Below, piece by piece: positions 1-13,208 of a DNA stretch of 64,000 nucleotides. Under the pieces are notes generated by a model. It saw only the letters and a list, made by a program, of their open reading frames with translations, was not told where the DNA came from and did not search any database. The stretch is from assembly GCF_032062135.1 (NCBI RefSeq), contig NC_092858.1, positions 126,077,752 through 126,141,751 on the forward strand. Direction: 5' to 3'. The first letter of the stretch is position 1, and every line of letters begins with the position of its first letter. The stretch is from Pyxicephalus adspersus. Lineage: Eukaryota > Chordata > Amphibia > Anura > Pyxicephalidae. Both the position numbers and the translations under genes were made by a program.

Positions 1-325
1 GCTCTTGGCTGCTCTTTCTGCACATGCCCGAGAATCTGGGACCCCTTTCATCAATAGGGAAATAAATTGCCGATCTCACGCATGCACAGTGGGATCAGCA
101 ATTTTTTTCCCAATCTACGTCACCCGATCTCGCAGGTGCACAGTGCGAGATTGGGTGACGTAGGAAGAAGAGAGGAGAAGATGTCAGAGCCTGGCGCTCC
201 CTCTTTGCCAGGCTGAAGACAGATACTGGGATGATGTGGGACCCGATGGACAAACTGATCTGCGGGATTGAAGGTAAGTGTGATTTTTTTGTTTTGATTT
301 AGTTTTGGGTTTACTTCTGCTGTAA
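1..325 (-). repeat. Truncated copy of a TTAA-type MITE family
   Basis: This stretch is cut by the window edge. It carries a GC-rich core with an internal inverted repeat around 110-165 (arms reading cacccgatctcg and cgagattgggtg) and ends near 260-325 in a segment that matches, in reverse complement, the left end of the element at 10326-10754 (shared string gggattgaaggtaagtgt). A third relative is at about 11860-12125. Non-autonomous DNA transposon status is inferred from the other copies; the right boundary here is approximate and the left lies outside the window. Confidence 0.55.
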
Positions 326-2045
326 CCTAATCTTTGTTTCCTTTTTAGAATAGGTAGGGAATAGGTAAAACCATCAGTTGTGGGGCTTTTTGACACGTGT
401 CCCATTGGTAACATTTCCCTTTACTCCTTGTTCTATTTACATACCAATAAGTGAAAAAAATCTCTCTAAATTTGGAAAATCCTTTTTGACCAACTGTCAC
501 CAGTACAAGTATCTTCACTGGATAATTTCTTGTTTACATACCAGCCTAAAATTTGGATTTCCCCTCACTTTCACTCCCTATAACGATGGTCACAAATATA
601 GCATGAGTCTCCCAAGTAAGGAGAGGAAAGACAATAAACACCTGATAGGTTCTAACCTCTCCCTATTCTATCCAAAATTTAAAAAAAAGTTTTGGCTTTA
701 GGAATAATGGGCTGCTACAGCAGGAATTAACTATTGGAATAAATGCACTTATTTCTGATAGGTCTGGACTATGCATTTCTCAGAAAGAATTCATAAGTTT
801 TTATTATTTAAAAAAAATGCTGATTTGTGCTTTTTATCTACAACTTGACAGGATTTCTTTTTTGTGGTAACCTCTCTTGCTATCCGCTTCAGAGCTTCTT
901 CCAGCAATCCAGTCTTACACTGACTTTGATAAATAACCTTCCAAGATTTTCATTGCCACAAGTCATTTTTCCTCTTGCAGCTGTTGCACAGATCAGCAGC
1001 TGTTGTCTGTCAAACGTTTAAAGAAAATATTTGTGTTGGACACATGCTGATTTCTTTAAATGAATGATTAAAGTGAACTCTTCTTAAAACTTGTATTATT
1101 TCAATTAAAATACATGGAACTTATATCTATGAATTCTATATTTATAAATACAATTTTGTGGTATTCTTTTTTTTATTTCTGTACATAATATAGGCATTTA
1201 AAATTTTTAAATATTTATGTAAAAAAATATAAATATATCTAAATATGTTTCATATACATAATAAAGGCTTAAATGGCCAAAGTATGTTTGGTGAGCATGT
1301 TTTGAGTTACTAATGCAACATTGAAGAAAGGTTTGACTTTTACATTTTTATGTGTTGTGTTTATGTATAATTAAATTGTAAAAAATGTAAAGATTTGTGG
1401 ATTAGAAGAAACTGTAACAAAACAGAAATGTTAAACCATTGTGTAGTGTTGCAAAGCAAAATGCAGAGCATGCATATGTAATGATCAAATATGATTCTAC
1501 ATATATAGGGGCATGCTTATATAGCAGTGAATGTGTCATTCTCCAAACATCTAGTATTTGCTATCAAACAAATACTGCAGCCCTACTAGTGTAAGAAAAT
1601 TCTCTCTGTTGCTCCAATTTGATTTATATATACACATCTGAAGCCAGAATTCAGAGAGCACCTCCTAGGGTCACTGTGTGCATCTTACCTGTCTTCCCCA
1701 GGTGCTGCATAACTTCCCCTGTCCCTCCTTTGTTCTGCTTCCTATATCACCAATCACATAAAAAAATGCAAACTAAATGTAATTGGTGGCTGATGGAAAA
1801 AGTTTTTTTTCTTTTAGTTTTATATGAGGCGTAATAGCACCCACAATGGATTTGTTCTAAAATAGTTTTGCATCACAAGAAGGGAGTACTGTGAGTTGGT
1901 GTACTAAAGAAATCTAAGCATTGCGTACTGGTAGTCGTAAAGTTGAGAGTCAATTCCAACTCAGATCGGATCTATTCTGATTTTGTATTGGAAATCTGCC
2001 AGGTATATTATGCCTCAAAAAAAAAAATATGTTGGAATTTCCAGT
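326..2045. other. Intergenic DNA, no gene seen
   Basis: AT-rich sequence with only short chance reading frames and no recognised protein similarity. The part from about 1140 to 1270 is extremely AT-rich. Nothing here supports an exon, RNA gene or named repeat. Confidence 0.5.
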
Positions 2046-2049
2046 TTGA

Positions 2050-2340
2050 ACAAAAGCTATGTGTATACGTCAGATGATTCTTGCTCCTGACAAACAATTG
2101 TGTCCCTCCTGGTTGAACATGGGTACAATGTTGTTCATCAATCCACTGTATATCACTGATGAATGACTCATCGGGAAGGACCACTGTGTACTCCTATGAG
2201 AGCAGAGCAGGTTGCAGCTTCCTAATTCTTGCCCCTTACCTCTCTGCTGAACAGAACTATGTTGTGTGTCATTGGAAACAATCACAAAAGATTTTCAGCA
2301 ACAATCATCTGACATCAGTATGGGACTACAGCCTAAGTGC
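2050..2340. repeat. Palindromic MITE, family B, copy 1
   Basis: The left end near 2069 reads gtcagatgattcttgct and the right end near 2315 carries its inverted partner (agcaacaatcatctgac). The right half is also similar to the sequence ending near 37100, so at least two copies exist in the window. No coding capacity is seen. It is most simply a non-autonomous DNA transposon; the superfamily is not determined and the outer borders are approximate. Confidence 0.5.
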
Positions 2341-5300
2341 AAACATAAAAAATCAGATAACATAAAATAAAATTGTGACTGAGCAAACATATGCAAAGAC
2401 AAGCATATACTATAAGCTAAACAGTAAATAAAATAACAGTATGCTATGTTGTCTTTAGAGATCAATGTATGTATGACTATTTATCATTGGAATCTGTATT
2501 CTAAACATTTGTGTATGGAATCCCATATGTTGAATTGTAATGAAATTTGTGGGATTGTTCTTTGAACCAGCAGTATAATGCCACCAATTTCCTGTAATGA
2601 CAGCTCTGGGTGTGCTTGATGTATCCCCTCTCTTGCAAATTGGTATTATGTGTTTGCATGTAAGTAAAAATAAACATATGGACTCAAAAGTCTGTTTAAA
2701 TCTTTTAATGTAAAATTGACATTTGACAGCTATTCACATTTGCTTTTTGTCAATTTAACCTGAAAAAAATAGGAATATAGTTGTGAAATGCCCAGAAAAA
2801 GTGGTTGAATGTCAGATGAGTAAATTGTTATAAAATATATAGGAGAAAATTTGCTACCTAATCCTTTATACTCGTACAAACAAATTATCTGCACACTCAA
2901 CTGTTAGCAATAATGAGTTTACTCAATATATAAGATTTGTAATATAAAAAAGTACAAGAATTTGTTACAAAGCTAAGTCATGGTACATGGGTACTCAGTT
3001 ACTAAAGCTTAGGAAAAATGAAAAGTCATTACCAGTGATTCCACAGATGCATAGGATTTGTTAATGAAACATGAGGTCATGTCCAAACCCTTTTGGTATT
3101 GGTTTTATATCTCTATGAACACACAGTCAAATCTTTGGAGACAACTTTTTCCATCTGCTACTTATGAACCTGACTTTGGAATCAATGGTAACACAATAAA
3201 TAAACATCAGCATGCACTGGCCTTGTGAAGTCCATCCAGCTACTCTAATAAATAAAGGTTATGTTTATTCACAAGTGTGAGAAATAGCTTCTCATCCAGC
3301 ACTTTCATCACATATCCTACTTAGAAAATTATTACTTCAGATTAGGAAACATTCCAAAACTTTACCAAAAATTGCAGCCATCCTTCGTGGAGTGTCACAG
3401 TCACATGAATGCAGTAATCTAAGATGCACAGTGGTTATTGAATATTCAGCAACCCAAATCATTCTTTTCTATTGCATGAAGAAGGAAGAGGAGGTCCTAC
3501 AGATTTCATGCAAACCTAATACAAAGGCCAACTATCAAACCTAACTATTAACCCCCTTATGGAAGCTTGAAACTTTATATGAACGAACCACATCCCGGAC
3601 CTAAGCTACACCAAACCAGCAAAGCCCTTCCCCTAAATCCCTAGATTTTTTAAAGAAGAATCACAGTCTGGCATAACATTGTTGTACGTATTTATCGGAC
3701 CTACTTTTGTCCCAAAGAATTGCTATCTGTATGAAAAAACACAATTACTCTCCAATTCTAAGTACAATACTGCTGGTAGCAGCCATATTGCAGAGTTGGG
3801 TCACATCATGCTCAGAGGCAGAGATGTATAAGTAAAAATAGGCAATTTTCTAGGGGTGTTTGCACTGCAATTAGGAGATAATCTTTTTGTCTTCTTTCAT
3901 CAAATAAACATTATCCTTAGACTGGATCTCAGTCCAGCAAACTTCTAACCATCTTAGGCTCCCTGAGATAATGAAAGTATGTGAAGATATTGAAAATGTG
4001 CCAATTTCACTGCGCATGGCTGGCAAAGACATTTTTTTTTAATTTCCGAAAAGCCCCTTCTGAGCATGCCCATGGCGTATGTATCCCTGGAGGCTGCAGG
4101 TTGCAAGGAGTGTCCTCCTCCTTTAATAAAAAAAAGGTGAAAAACTATTTTAAAAGAACATTTTTGCATTATAAAAAATGGGGATGCAGCTCTTTTATAT
4201 AATGTGAAAATGTGATAGTAAGTGCTGTTTAAGAACTGTGCTTTCTCTGCACTCATGATCAGTAATTTAAATGCAATTTAAGTGCCAATTATATTTATTT
4301 CTAAGATAAAGATATTGTATTTATAAAGTACCAAAAAGATTTTGCCCTTAAATAAGTTTACTTTATTGGGCTTCCATATGAAAATAGATGTTATTTCAAT
4401 CAATATTTAACTTGAAATATTTGAACATTACGATGAAGCAAAGCTTTACTGTAGATTATAAGCTGATTTTTTTTTTTTTTTTTTTAAACTTTCAGCCACC
4501 TGTGGCTGTCTGTGGGGATCAAAATGTTGCTGCCTGTTGTCACTTTCATTGTGATTGATGGGCACTTGTGCAGGACACACAATGGAAATATTGTTGCCCT
4601 GTGGCAGCATGTTGTGATCATTCACAACACTGGTCCTGTTGCTGCCTCTGCTAGGACACACGTCAGCGCTACATGCTTATATGTGACTATGTTTGGCTGA
4701 TTACCAACATTTTAACGAAGAGAGAGATTTTGTTTTAAGAAAAGACCTAAAACATTTTTAGTGTATTAATAATGTGGAGGCTTACTATTACTGGACATGT
4801 AAAGATAGGGATTTTGACAAAAGTAACAATAGTTTTTTTTGTTTTTTTGTTTTTAAATAACCATATTCTGTGTTAACATAAATAGATTTAAACATTTTCA
4901 ATGGACACCGAGCATAATATGTATGCATTCCTAATGTTACAGTGGTACAAAGACAATGCAAAAGGTCCACTGTATGAACTGTACAGCAAAACATGTGGAG
5001 GGCTATACAAAATAGTCTAAAAACAGAATTACCAGATGGAAATAATCACCAAACCAGACAGTATTGAAAGAGTGCAGCTGCTTTACTAACACACAAATAC
5101 AAAGTAGTGCAGACGAGGCGATTCTCCAAACTCTGACACTCTAAAGCTTTACTCACACCTGCAGCTGGACCAGGCAGTTCTATGCGACTTCCGGTGGCTG
5201 CCATCTTGACAACCCCTTGGCTTTCCACCCCACTATGTCGGTTCCTAAAGAATAGGCATTTGCAAATTATGTAGAGGGTTTTCTGATTCATTCTCAGTGG

Positions 5301-5743
5301 GTTCCTACTAAGAAGCTACATGTAGTGTCTCTCTCTCGAAGCAGTAATCATACCACAACCTCGCCTCCAGTCCAAACAAAGCCTTAAAATTTAATTATTT
5401 GTAGATAACACAAGGCGCTCTTAAATTTCCCTAAAAGTACACCTTTACTTATATTATTAAGTGTCTGTATCCAACTATACCCAAGCACGCCAGATAGCCA
5501 CTGGACCTGTAGAAATCCAGGCAATGTAGGTGTCTCCAAGTGGCTCCTTGTTTCAATTTTTTTGATGAAAAAACTGCTCATAAAAACATTTACTAAGAGC
5601 ACCAATTCAAGTCTATAGCGATGGCACAGGGAAGCTACATGAAGTGTCAAAAAACAATTGGTATGTAGCATCCAAAAACATAAAGAGCAACACTGCCATC
5701 TCCTACTATCTATCAAACAATGGATAATGAACTGACACACTGG
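2341..5743. other. Intergenic DNA with a possible repeat remnant
   Basis: No exon recognised. The part around 3980-4160 contains a gagcatgccc-type block that resembles the core of the TTAA MITE family at 1-325 and 10326-10754, so it may be a diverged copy. The rest, including a poly-T run at 4468-4485, shows no recognised feature. Confidence 0.4.
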
Positions 5744-5945
5744 CCCTGATTTATTAAAGCTCTCCAATCCTGGAAAAGATAGAATACCATGGAAGAACCT
5801 GGAATGAATCCTTAAAAATCATTTGCTATTATTTGGCAAATGTTTTTCATCATAGATTAGATTTATTCCAGGTTTGCTCTATCACCCATGTTCACCCATG
5901 ATAGTCTATCTTCTCCAGTCTTGTAGAGCTTTGATAAATCAGCCC
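5744..5945. repeat. Palindromic MITE, family A, copy 1
   Basis: About 200 bases with inverted ends: the left reads ctgatttattaaagctctcc and the right end is its near inverted copy (agagctttgataaatcag). Inside is a second symmetric part (caggtttgct near the right arm, aacctggaatg near the left). Four more copies are at 18131, 36581, 39929 and 54667. Length, palindromic layout and copy number point to a non-autonomous DNA transposon. The superfamily is not clear because no consistent target-site duplication was found. Confidence 0.75.
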
Positions 5946-7840
5946 CATTAAGTCCAATGCTAACTGTTTTTTTTGCAAACAGTTCTGAGCAGTGAAAGTT
6001 CTTGTAAAATTGATATTTGAATGTGCGTTATTTTAGAAAGAGATCAAAGTTGTAAAACAAAACATTAATATTTAAGCCAGAACCAGTTTACTTTAGTTTA
6101 CTTACTTTAAAGAAAACCCTTGTAATAGGCATTTTTATTGTCTATGGGCCACTGATATTTGAAGAAAGGAATCAATTTAAATTAGTATAGTTACCCAGGC
6201 ATAACACAGCCTTCTATTACAGCAAAGTTGAATCGTTAACAGGAATACATTACACTGAGTTTTTCTTTTAATGTCACTTAAGTATTAATTATTCATTAAC
6301 CGAAGTGCATTTATTTGGGGAAAACAATTCTGTACTGCCATGGAAGCAAATGTAATGCTAGAGCTTAGAGCTTTCACTTGGCTTTGATTCAATGAATTTG
6401 AAAGGACTTGAAATTTGTGGCCGGAATGCACTGTGCAAAGAAAGCGGAATTAGGCTGCCCAGCCTGTGTGATAGGATTCTTTCCACTACCCAAACCCTCA
6501 TTTGGTATTCAGTTAAATGCCCTTGAATAGTTTCACAAATGCCTGTTATTAAAAATATTTAGAAAGGACTACATTGAACGGGCCACCCCCTCATAGCTGG
6601 CCTTTTAACCCATGGAACACGTCAAAGTTAATAACTTAGCTTGGTTCTATGTAAGAAATGTAAGTCATGTCTGGGAACATTCATACCAGGGTCATTCCAT
6701 TTTCTAGACATCAAAGGGGACTAAATATTTACCTTATTTTCCAAGAGCTAGGATACAATCCTGCTATGATATGTTATAAAAATATATTGGTTTTACCAAA
6801 CTAGACCAGCAATGCCACAATCCCATCTCTCTATTCCATTGTGTTCTATACCTTTGTGCCTTACATGCCAGGGTTGGCACCTTAGTTCTCAACATATTCC
6901 CTACTCTATGTACAGATTGATCCAAACTACAAAGGCTTATTGAATAACTTTTCTTATCCCACTTATAGTCCAGCAGTTTTTTTTTTTGTTTTGAACAAAG
7001 AGGGGGAGACATACAAACGTGTAAGTTTTTTATTTTGGTATGTATTCCAATTAGGGACATTTTCCATGAGTGATCGAAAATGGTGTGGTGGACCAAAACT
7101 ACAAACACACATTATAAATTTTTTTGGGAGTTGGATGTTAGGTGTTCTTATCAGTAATGGTCGAGCCAGTATGCCAAAGTCTGGTCAAACTATAGATTTA
7201 TTGGATAAACCATTGTGTAACACCAACGTGTCATTTTGGACCTGGATCCGTCTGTATGCCTTAAGAAAGGAAACCCGTACATTTCTGAAATGGAAAAGAA
7301 CGGGCTCATTATAAGAATGCAGCAACTATCCTTTGTAGATTCCCTACTGACACCACAACCCATACTTCTCCTTTTTTCTCTCCATGGGTTATTGGTTCGG
7401 GATATATCTGGGCTCACTTACCTGTTTATAAAGGAAGGACATCTGTCACAAACAGGATCTCAATGGCTGGGGTGGGGTGGAGTATTTTTATGAAGATTCC
7501 AGAGGTTCCTGTCATCAGTTGTCATTACAAGTAGAGTCTTTTTTAATGAGACTTTTAATTTTATAAATGTTGGTATACCATTAGGTCCTACTTCTTCAGG
7601 AGTAAGACTGATTATAAAATCTAATAGATTTTTTAGCTGTATGACTGGGCTTTTCTAGCCAACCATTCTTATTTTTTGTATATAGGAAATATTAAAGAAA
7701 GTGTGTGGTAAAAAGTGTTAAAAAGTTTGCATCTATTTTATGTCAAGAGGTGGTGTGCTATGTTTTTTTTTCAAATAGCATCATTTTTGTTTGTAGATAT
7801 GGAGAACGTCACTTGCATGTTCATGCCATGTTATATAGTA
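5946..7840. other. Intergenic DNA, no gene recognised
   Basis: The reading frames at 6764-7108 (-) and 6940-7493 (+) are somewhat long for this base composition but match no family I can name. The part from about 6290 to 6560 looks low in repeats and balanced in composition, and could be single-copy conserved sequence; this is only an impression. Confidence 0.35.
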
Positions 7841-8050
7841 GGTAGGTTAGGTTGAAAAAAGATATAAGTCCAAGTTCAACCACTAGGAAATAAACATACC
7901 CAGATATAAAACCCTAAAAGACATAGTTGGTCCAGAGGAAGGCAAAAAAACTAAAACAATTTGCTTCAACAGGGGAAAAAAATTCCTTCCTCATTCCATG
8001 AGGGGTTTTGTTGTTTTACAATTGGTTATCCAGTAAACCTATAGTTTGAA
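7841..8050. repeat. Dispersed frog-type repeat (class uncertain)
   Basis: Contains phrases such as agtccaagttcaacc, ggtccagaggaaggc and aattccttcctcattcc, which I recognise as belonging to a widespread interspersed repeat of amphibian genomes. Whether it is a SINE or a LINE-derived segment is not decided here. The borders are approximate. Confidence 0.5.
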
Positions 8051-8332
8051 TGGACTGGTGTACTGGCTCTTTGGACTTTGGTTTATTGTAGATTTTCACC
8101 CACTACTGTTTTTTGCGAATGTGTATGGACTAGAATTTTTTCATATTACATGAACTTGAACACTTTCCTGGGGGTAGGTAATGGATACAACATTCCAATT
8201 GGAGTTAAACAAAAACAAAGAATTACAAAAGCAGTACTTCACCGGTATCAACATCCAATATTCAATACAAAATAGTAAGATCTCAAACAACCGCTTATTG
8301 TAGTTCATGTAACTGCTTCCCACTATTCCATA

Positions 8333-8345
8333 CCCCCCCCCCCCC
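8333..8345. repeat. Poly-C tract
   Basis: Thirteen consecutive C residues directly next to the start of the LINE/SINE tail at 8346. Homopolymers of this kind are prone to length error in sequencing. Confidence 0.9.
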
Positions 8346-8530
8346 TCCTATTGTGTGATATGTGATACTTCTTCCACCTCCTAGATTGTAAGCTCTTTGG
8401 AGCAGGGTCCTCTCCTCCTCCTGTGTCACTATCTATATCTGTCTGTCATTTGCAACCCTTATTTAATGTACAGCGCTGCATAATATGTTGGCGCTATATA
8501 AATCCTGTTTATTCATTAATATTAATATTT
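8346..8530 (+). repeat. LINE/SINE 3' tail with ATT-type end
   Basis: Contains agattgtaagctctttgg, then gcagggtcctctc, gtacagcgctgcataat and ttggcgctatataaatcctg, ending in an ATT/AAT microsatellite. This series is a common amphibian 3' tail shared by CR1/L2-like LINEs and SINEs that use their machinery (established knowledge). Partial copies occur at 24141 (+) and, reversed, at 27861, 30909, 46226, 51655, 56603 and 56932. It is the best-preserved copy in the window. Confidence 0.8.
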
Positions 8531-10320
8531 GTCTTCTTGGATGACTGACAGTTTTCTCCCCTCTTTTGTTCTCCCAAAAAATCTCAAACAGCACAAAAAT
8601 TGTAGTAGTACTTTTTCCAAGTCTATCCAAAAACTAAAACTCTGCAAGCAGTAAACTTATTGTTGGCAATTTAGTTTATTTTTACCAATTTCTATGGATT
8701 GCAGCAGTCTCTTAGCAGCATCCAAAAGGTTTTTATAATCCGTCATCACTATTACTATTACTAGTTTGAGGTTTGCAAAAAAAAAAGTATTATTTTACAC
8801 ACTATATCAAATTTTTTTTTCTAGTATACATCACCATACAACTGGCCTGTCAAGAGTAATTGCATTGGCCTACTGACAAGATATCCTTTTAGAGGAATTT
8901 GTTATTTTTCACACATCACACAAAGGCCAAATTCTGACCATTTAGGTCATAGTGGGAATAAAGTGAGACATGCATGGCTTGCCAGCCCATTTTGTGCACC
9001 TTACATTTAATATATGACTCTAAAAGCCTTACTGTTTATGAATAGATATAGCTGAAGTATTAGTGTGTGGGCAAAGTGCAAAATATGTAGACATTAGTTT
9101 AGCCTTTTCCTTCTAACAGCAGTAGATTATTAGTTATAATTCCAGTGCTAAAACTTGCGTACAACTATTTATACTTTGACCAGCCCATCTGGCATCTTTC
9201 TGAGTTGTAAAGGCCAGTAACCACCAAATAATGCTCAAATCACATGATCTGAATATTATAATTGTACTTTTCAACCTTATATAATATGTAATTTTTTATT
9301 AATGTATAGTTTTACTTTTCATAGGTTCCATGGACAATATTGTCTTTAGTAGCTACTTCCTACATGCTGGCCAGGTGCCAATCCTAGTTAGGAATTCGGC
9401 TAGATAACCTATCTGCATAATATTTACATGCTGTGCATGCCATTTTAGTTTTTTCTAATTACCAGGGGAAATTAATTTAGAAATACTGGATTAGCTAACC
9501 TTGTTAGCTCTTAAAGAATGTAAAACCTTTGGAGTTAAAGTGATATCTTTAACTTAATAAACCTAAAATGCAAGCTTCAAAACAGAATAGATTTATTTGT
9601 CTGGCAAAAGCTTAATCGGGAACTACTTTCTTTCCCACTCTTACTTAAAGCTGAAGTCAGCCCTAAATTTCTCCTTCCAGAAGTGTAAAGAGTCCTCCCC
9701 TTTTATGATAGAAAATAATCCAATTTCCTTGTACACTTCATCCTTTACAAAGTGTCATATGGCTGTTTCATTTCCTGTCTAATTGATTAGAAGACCACTG
9801 ATAAGCAGTGTTCCTGGCACTCCTATTTCAGCTATTTTTCTTTCAGTCATCCAGTTTATAACACATGTTGCATGTAAAAATACCCAGTCCTTCCGCCCGA
9901 ATCTTTTATTCTCATTGATAAGAATCTATGTTCCTCCATTGTTTATTGATCTACTTTGCTGTCAAGGTTGGGGCCGCTGCAGCACATTCCAAAGGTTGTG
10001 GGTTGAGCCTTTCTAGTAATTTATATTCATATTTGTACAGTATTTCTATATTTGTATTTCATAACTTTTTATATAAAAGGCTACATTTTTACCTTTCTGG
10101 CATGCTGGATTATTGTGTTTACTCATTTCCTCTGTATGACCAGGGCCTGTAAATGCAGTCAGATATTACTCAAAGTTGGCTGAAGTTTATTAACCTATAA
10201 AATGTTTCAAAGGAATTCAGTTGCTGATTGCATTTTAAGAAATATCTTATATGCAAAAACTTTTATGCACCTATACATTCATTTATTTAAAGAACACTGA
10301 AAGAAGTCTATTGCACGTAA
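8531..10320. other. Intergenic DNA, no gene seen
   Basis: No exon or named repeat recognised. Around 9645 is a short ttaaagctgaagtcagcc phrase that resembles a common frog repeat end, but no element could be delimited. Confidence 0.4.
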
Positions 10321-10325
10321 TTTAA

Positions 10326-10754
10326 AGAGAAACTAAACTAAAAACTGCCCAAAAAAAAAAAAAATACACTTACCTTCAATCCCGCAAGGCACTCCGATCT
10401 ATCCGGGGGTGCCTTGCATCTGGTACCACATCGTCCTGGCATCTGTCCCGGGGCCAGCGCTTCGGGCACACTGCACATGCATAAGATTGAAAAATATTTA
10501 AAAGGCTTCTTCTGCTCATGCCCCAAATGCTCGGGCATGCACATTAGGAGCACCCAAGAGCCTCCCGGGATGCCTGACATAGGTATTCCGGGAGACTTTG
10601 CACACCAAGGCGATCAAGAATTAGGGGACAGTGCTGCACCCTTTTTTTATAAAACAACAGAATTTTTAGCTTACATAAAGGTTGTCTACAGGGTTGTCAA
10701 TAAAGGGTTGTCTACCCTTTTATGTAAGGTGAAAATTCTGAGTTTAGGTACGCT
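10326..10754 (+). mobile_element. MITE with TTAA target duplication
   Basis: The element is flanked by TTAA on both sides (10322-10325 and 10755-10758). Its ends are inverted copies: left agagaaactaaact, right agtttaggtacgct. The middle is GC-rich with gggcatgcac and bggccagcg-like stretches and an A-run at 10351-10364. TTAA duplication is typical of the piggyBac and Kolobok superfamilies; which of the two is not decided. No transposase reading frame is present, so it is non-autonomous. Relatives lie at 1-325 and about 11860-12125. Confidence 0.75.
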
Positions 10755-10963
10755 TTAAATCTTGCGTGTCTCACTGGAGGAAAGGGAATATTGTATCTGT
10801 GGAGTACGGACAGAGCAAAAGTAAGCTTTCTGGCGTCTTAAGTGGTGACAGAGGAGAAAAGAACTCCCCTGTTTTCGCCTATAGATCTTTCTCACCCCCC
10901 TTGAAACCTCTTCTTCTTAGACCTAGGACTTTCCAAAGCAACTGGTACAGCTCATTTAATTAT

Positions 10964-11180
10964 CCTTTTATTATTATTTTATTTTTATTTAAGAAGCACC
11001 ATCATCCTTTGTAGCAATGTACAGGGTATATTACAGAAATTAATCAGGATTTTGCATCTATACAGCAGGAGTGTCCAGCAATACATGTAAAATACATTCA
11101 AGTGTTATTACAAAAGAGAGAAGGCCCTGCCCTAGGGAACTTACAACCTAGAGGAGCGAAGGGAAGGAAGGACTCGGTAA
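10964..11180 (-). repeat. Reversed LINE/SINE tail
   Basis: Begins with an ATT-rich run and goes on through gtacagggtata to ccctgccctagggaactt acaacctag-like wording, the reverse of the tail type found in CR1/L2-derived repeats. It is diverged from the copy at 8346 and may belong to a different subfamily. Confidence 0.55.
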
Positions 11181-11859
11181 GGTGGAGCAGTGGATGAAGT
11201 AGGTTCCTTATTATCTTTGGGGGCGAAAGAGATGCGCATACATTTCTGAACAGTGAATATGACAAATTTTATGGTTGCCTATAGAGTTTTACAACTTGGT
11301 AGGTTTTCTTGGCTCAGAGTATGATGAATGTGGTGAGAAAGAGAGTTGCAAAAGAAGGGTGAAGTCCATGAGAAATGTTAAAAACTTGGACAGAAGAAAG
11401 TGAGGAGGTAATAAGATTTGAGAGGAATCCATGATAGATAGCAATTGCAACTGACCATGTTTTTAGTTAAACCAGTTGTCATAGTTATATCTTCAGCCTT
11501 GTCATTCAATGCAGAACATATGCATATTAAACTTATTTGTTACCACATATTGGCTAAAGAAAAGCTGCCTCTCCATAAGCTAAATATTTGCTTTTATTTG
11601 GGCATAGCAAACTGTTTGTATATCCACTTTAATGTCCTGTCTGACCTGCTGCTAAGTAAAATAATTTAATTTGTATTTCTGACTATCTGCTTATGCTCAA
11701 GGTTCTAATTTATCTGTTTATCTTACAGTTCACCAGAAGGTGAATAACAACAGCTATTTTATACTTAGATATCTCTAGTCTCTGATTAAAATTTGGCTAT
11801 CCACAACCCAATGGAAAAATTTAGATGTATTTACAACTTTCCAGAAAATCAAAAGTGTG

Positions 11860-12125
11860 ACATGCAAAAACAAAAGGAAATCACATACCTTTATTCCTGC
11901 GAGGCAGTCGATCCGTCCTGAGGTCTTTTCCTTAGGGTCACGTGTCATCCCGGCACCCGCTCTGGGCTCCCCTATCTTCGCCTCTTCTTCCTGGTTCTTC
12001 TTCCTACGTCACCCGACCCAGGCGTGGGTTCGGGTGACATAGATAGGAAAAAAATTGCAGATCTCATTGCGCATGCTGTTGTTCACCCTTTTATCTAAAG
12101 TGAAAATTGTGAGTTTAGGTACGCT
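11860..12125 (+). mobile_element. Second full-ended copy of the TTAA MITE family
   Basis: The right end (gtgagtttaggtacgct) is nearly the same as that of 10326-10754 and is followed by TTAA (12126-12129). The middle has the same GC-rich core with an internal inverted repeat near 12002-12038 (cacccgaccca and tgggttcgggtg). The left border is blurred. It has no coding capacity. Confidence 0.65.
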
Positions 12126-12129
12126 TTAA

Positions 12130-13208
12130 GTTATCTTTAACGCCAGGTAAGAAGTACAGCATCAGATTCTAGTTGCCAGTCCTGTAAAGCTGGGGTATAA
12201 ATGACTAAAATTCAATGGCTATGGTTGATGGTTGGGAGAATTAGCTCTGAGATATCCTGTACCTGAAATTGTTTATTCCAGTATGTTAAGTGGTCCTAGA
12301 GGTGATTCTGTAAAGTGGTTACTTAATCCTGATTGAAAAAGTATCTGGTTAAGCAGTGTTTCTTGGGCAATAATCATACACGTGGCAGCCAGCTGGCCTT
12401 GTACATCAGCAGATTGCATATAGAAAACAGGTGGATGTTTAAGACTTTTAGCCATGCTTTTTGGATGAAGTGAGTTTAAATACTGATTCATTCACTGGTT
12501 TATTTATTGATTCATTTCACTGAATCATTTCTCTCCAAAGTTGCCAAGCTTATATCAGTTGACTTGAGCAACAGGCTGGCAAGGGTTATTCGGTGTAATT
12601 AGTTGCACATAAACAACATCAAAGTGTTACTTCCGTTTTGTCGTGGGAAAACAATCCACTCTAATTAAACAGTTTATAAGAATTTTTAGCAATTTTTTTT
12701 TTTTGCGGAGCAGATCTAAACTTTAATTAAACAATGTAGATATCTGGAACCAATCCCAGAACACAAACAAATTAAATATGCTTAAGACAAACATAGATCT
12801 ACTTAGGTAAAAAGGTTAAAAGAAAAATCCACTTTCAGGGTTAAAAAAAGTTAATCTGATATTGACCAAGAATTCTTTGTAGAAAAATCTTCAAGGTCCA
12901 TTTGTTTTAAATTGTCGTGACTGATTCTCCACCAGAATTCTCACCTGTGACTTTGAAGGTGAAGAGGGGCAGTTTAGTGTTCTCTTCTACAGAACAACTG
13001 CTAGATTTCACAAAAAATAGATAAAATTACTTTAATCAGGTCGCTGTGATGCAGCTAAAATCACTGCTGCCTTCTGGGTATTTGAAATCCTGCAAGAATA
13101 TATGTAGTATGTTGGTGTAAAATGAAGGCATACTGCATAATGCAACATTGCCCAATGCAGCCAAATACTTCTTGTTTAAAACTTTTCCTAAAGAATGACA
13201 CCCATAGG
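12130..13208. other. Intergenic DNA, no gene seen
   Basis: No exon recognised. The part at about 12585-12680 (taattagttgcacataaac and neighbouring bases, homeodomain-like TAATTA cores) looks non-repetitive; no further claim can be made without alignment. Confidence 0.35.

Noticed and set aside
6764..7493. Cluster of open frames on both strands, considered as a decayed retroelement
   Set aside because: No reverse-transcriptase, endonuclease or other family word could be recognised in any frame.
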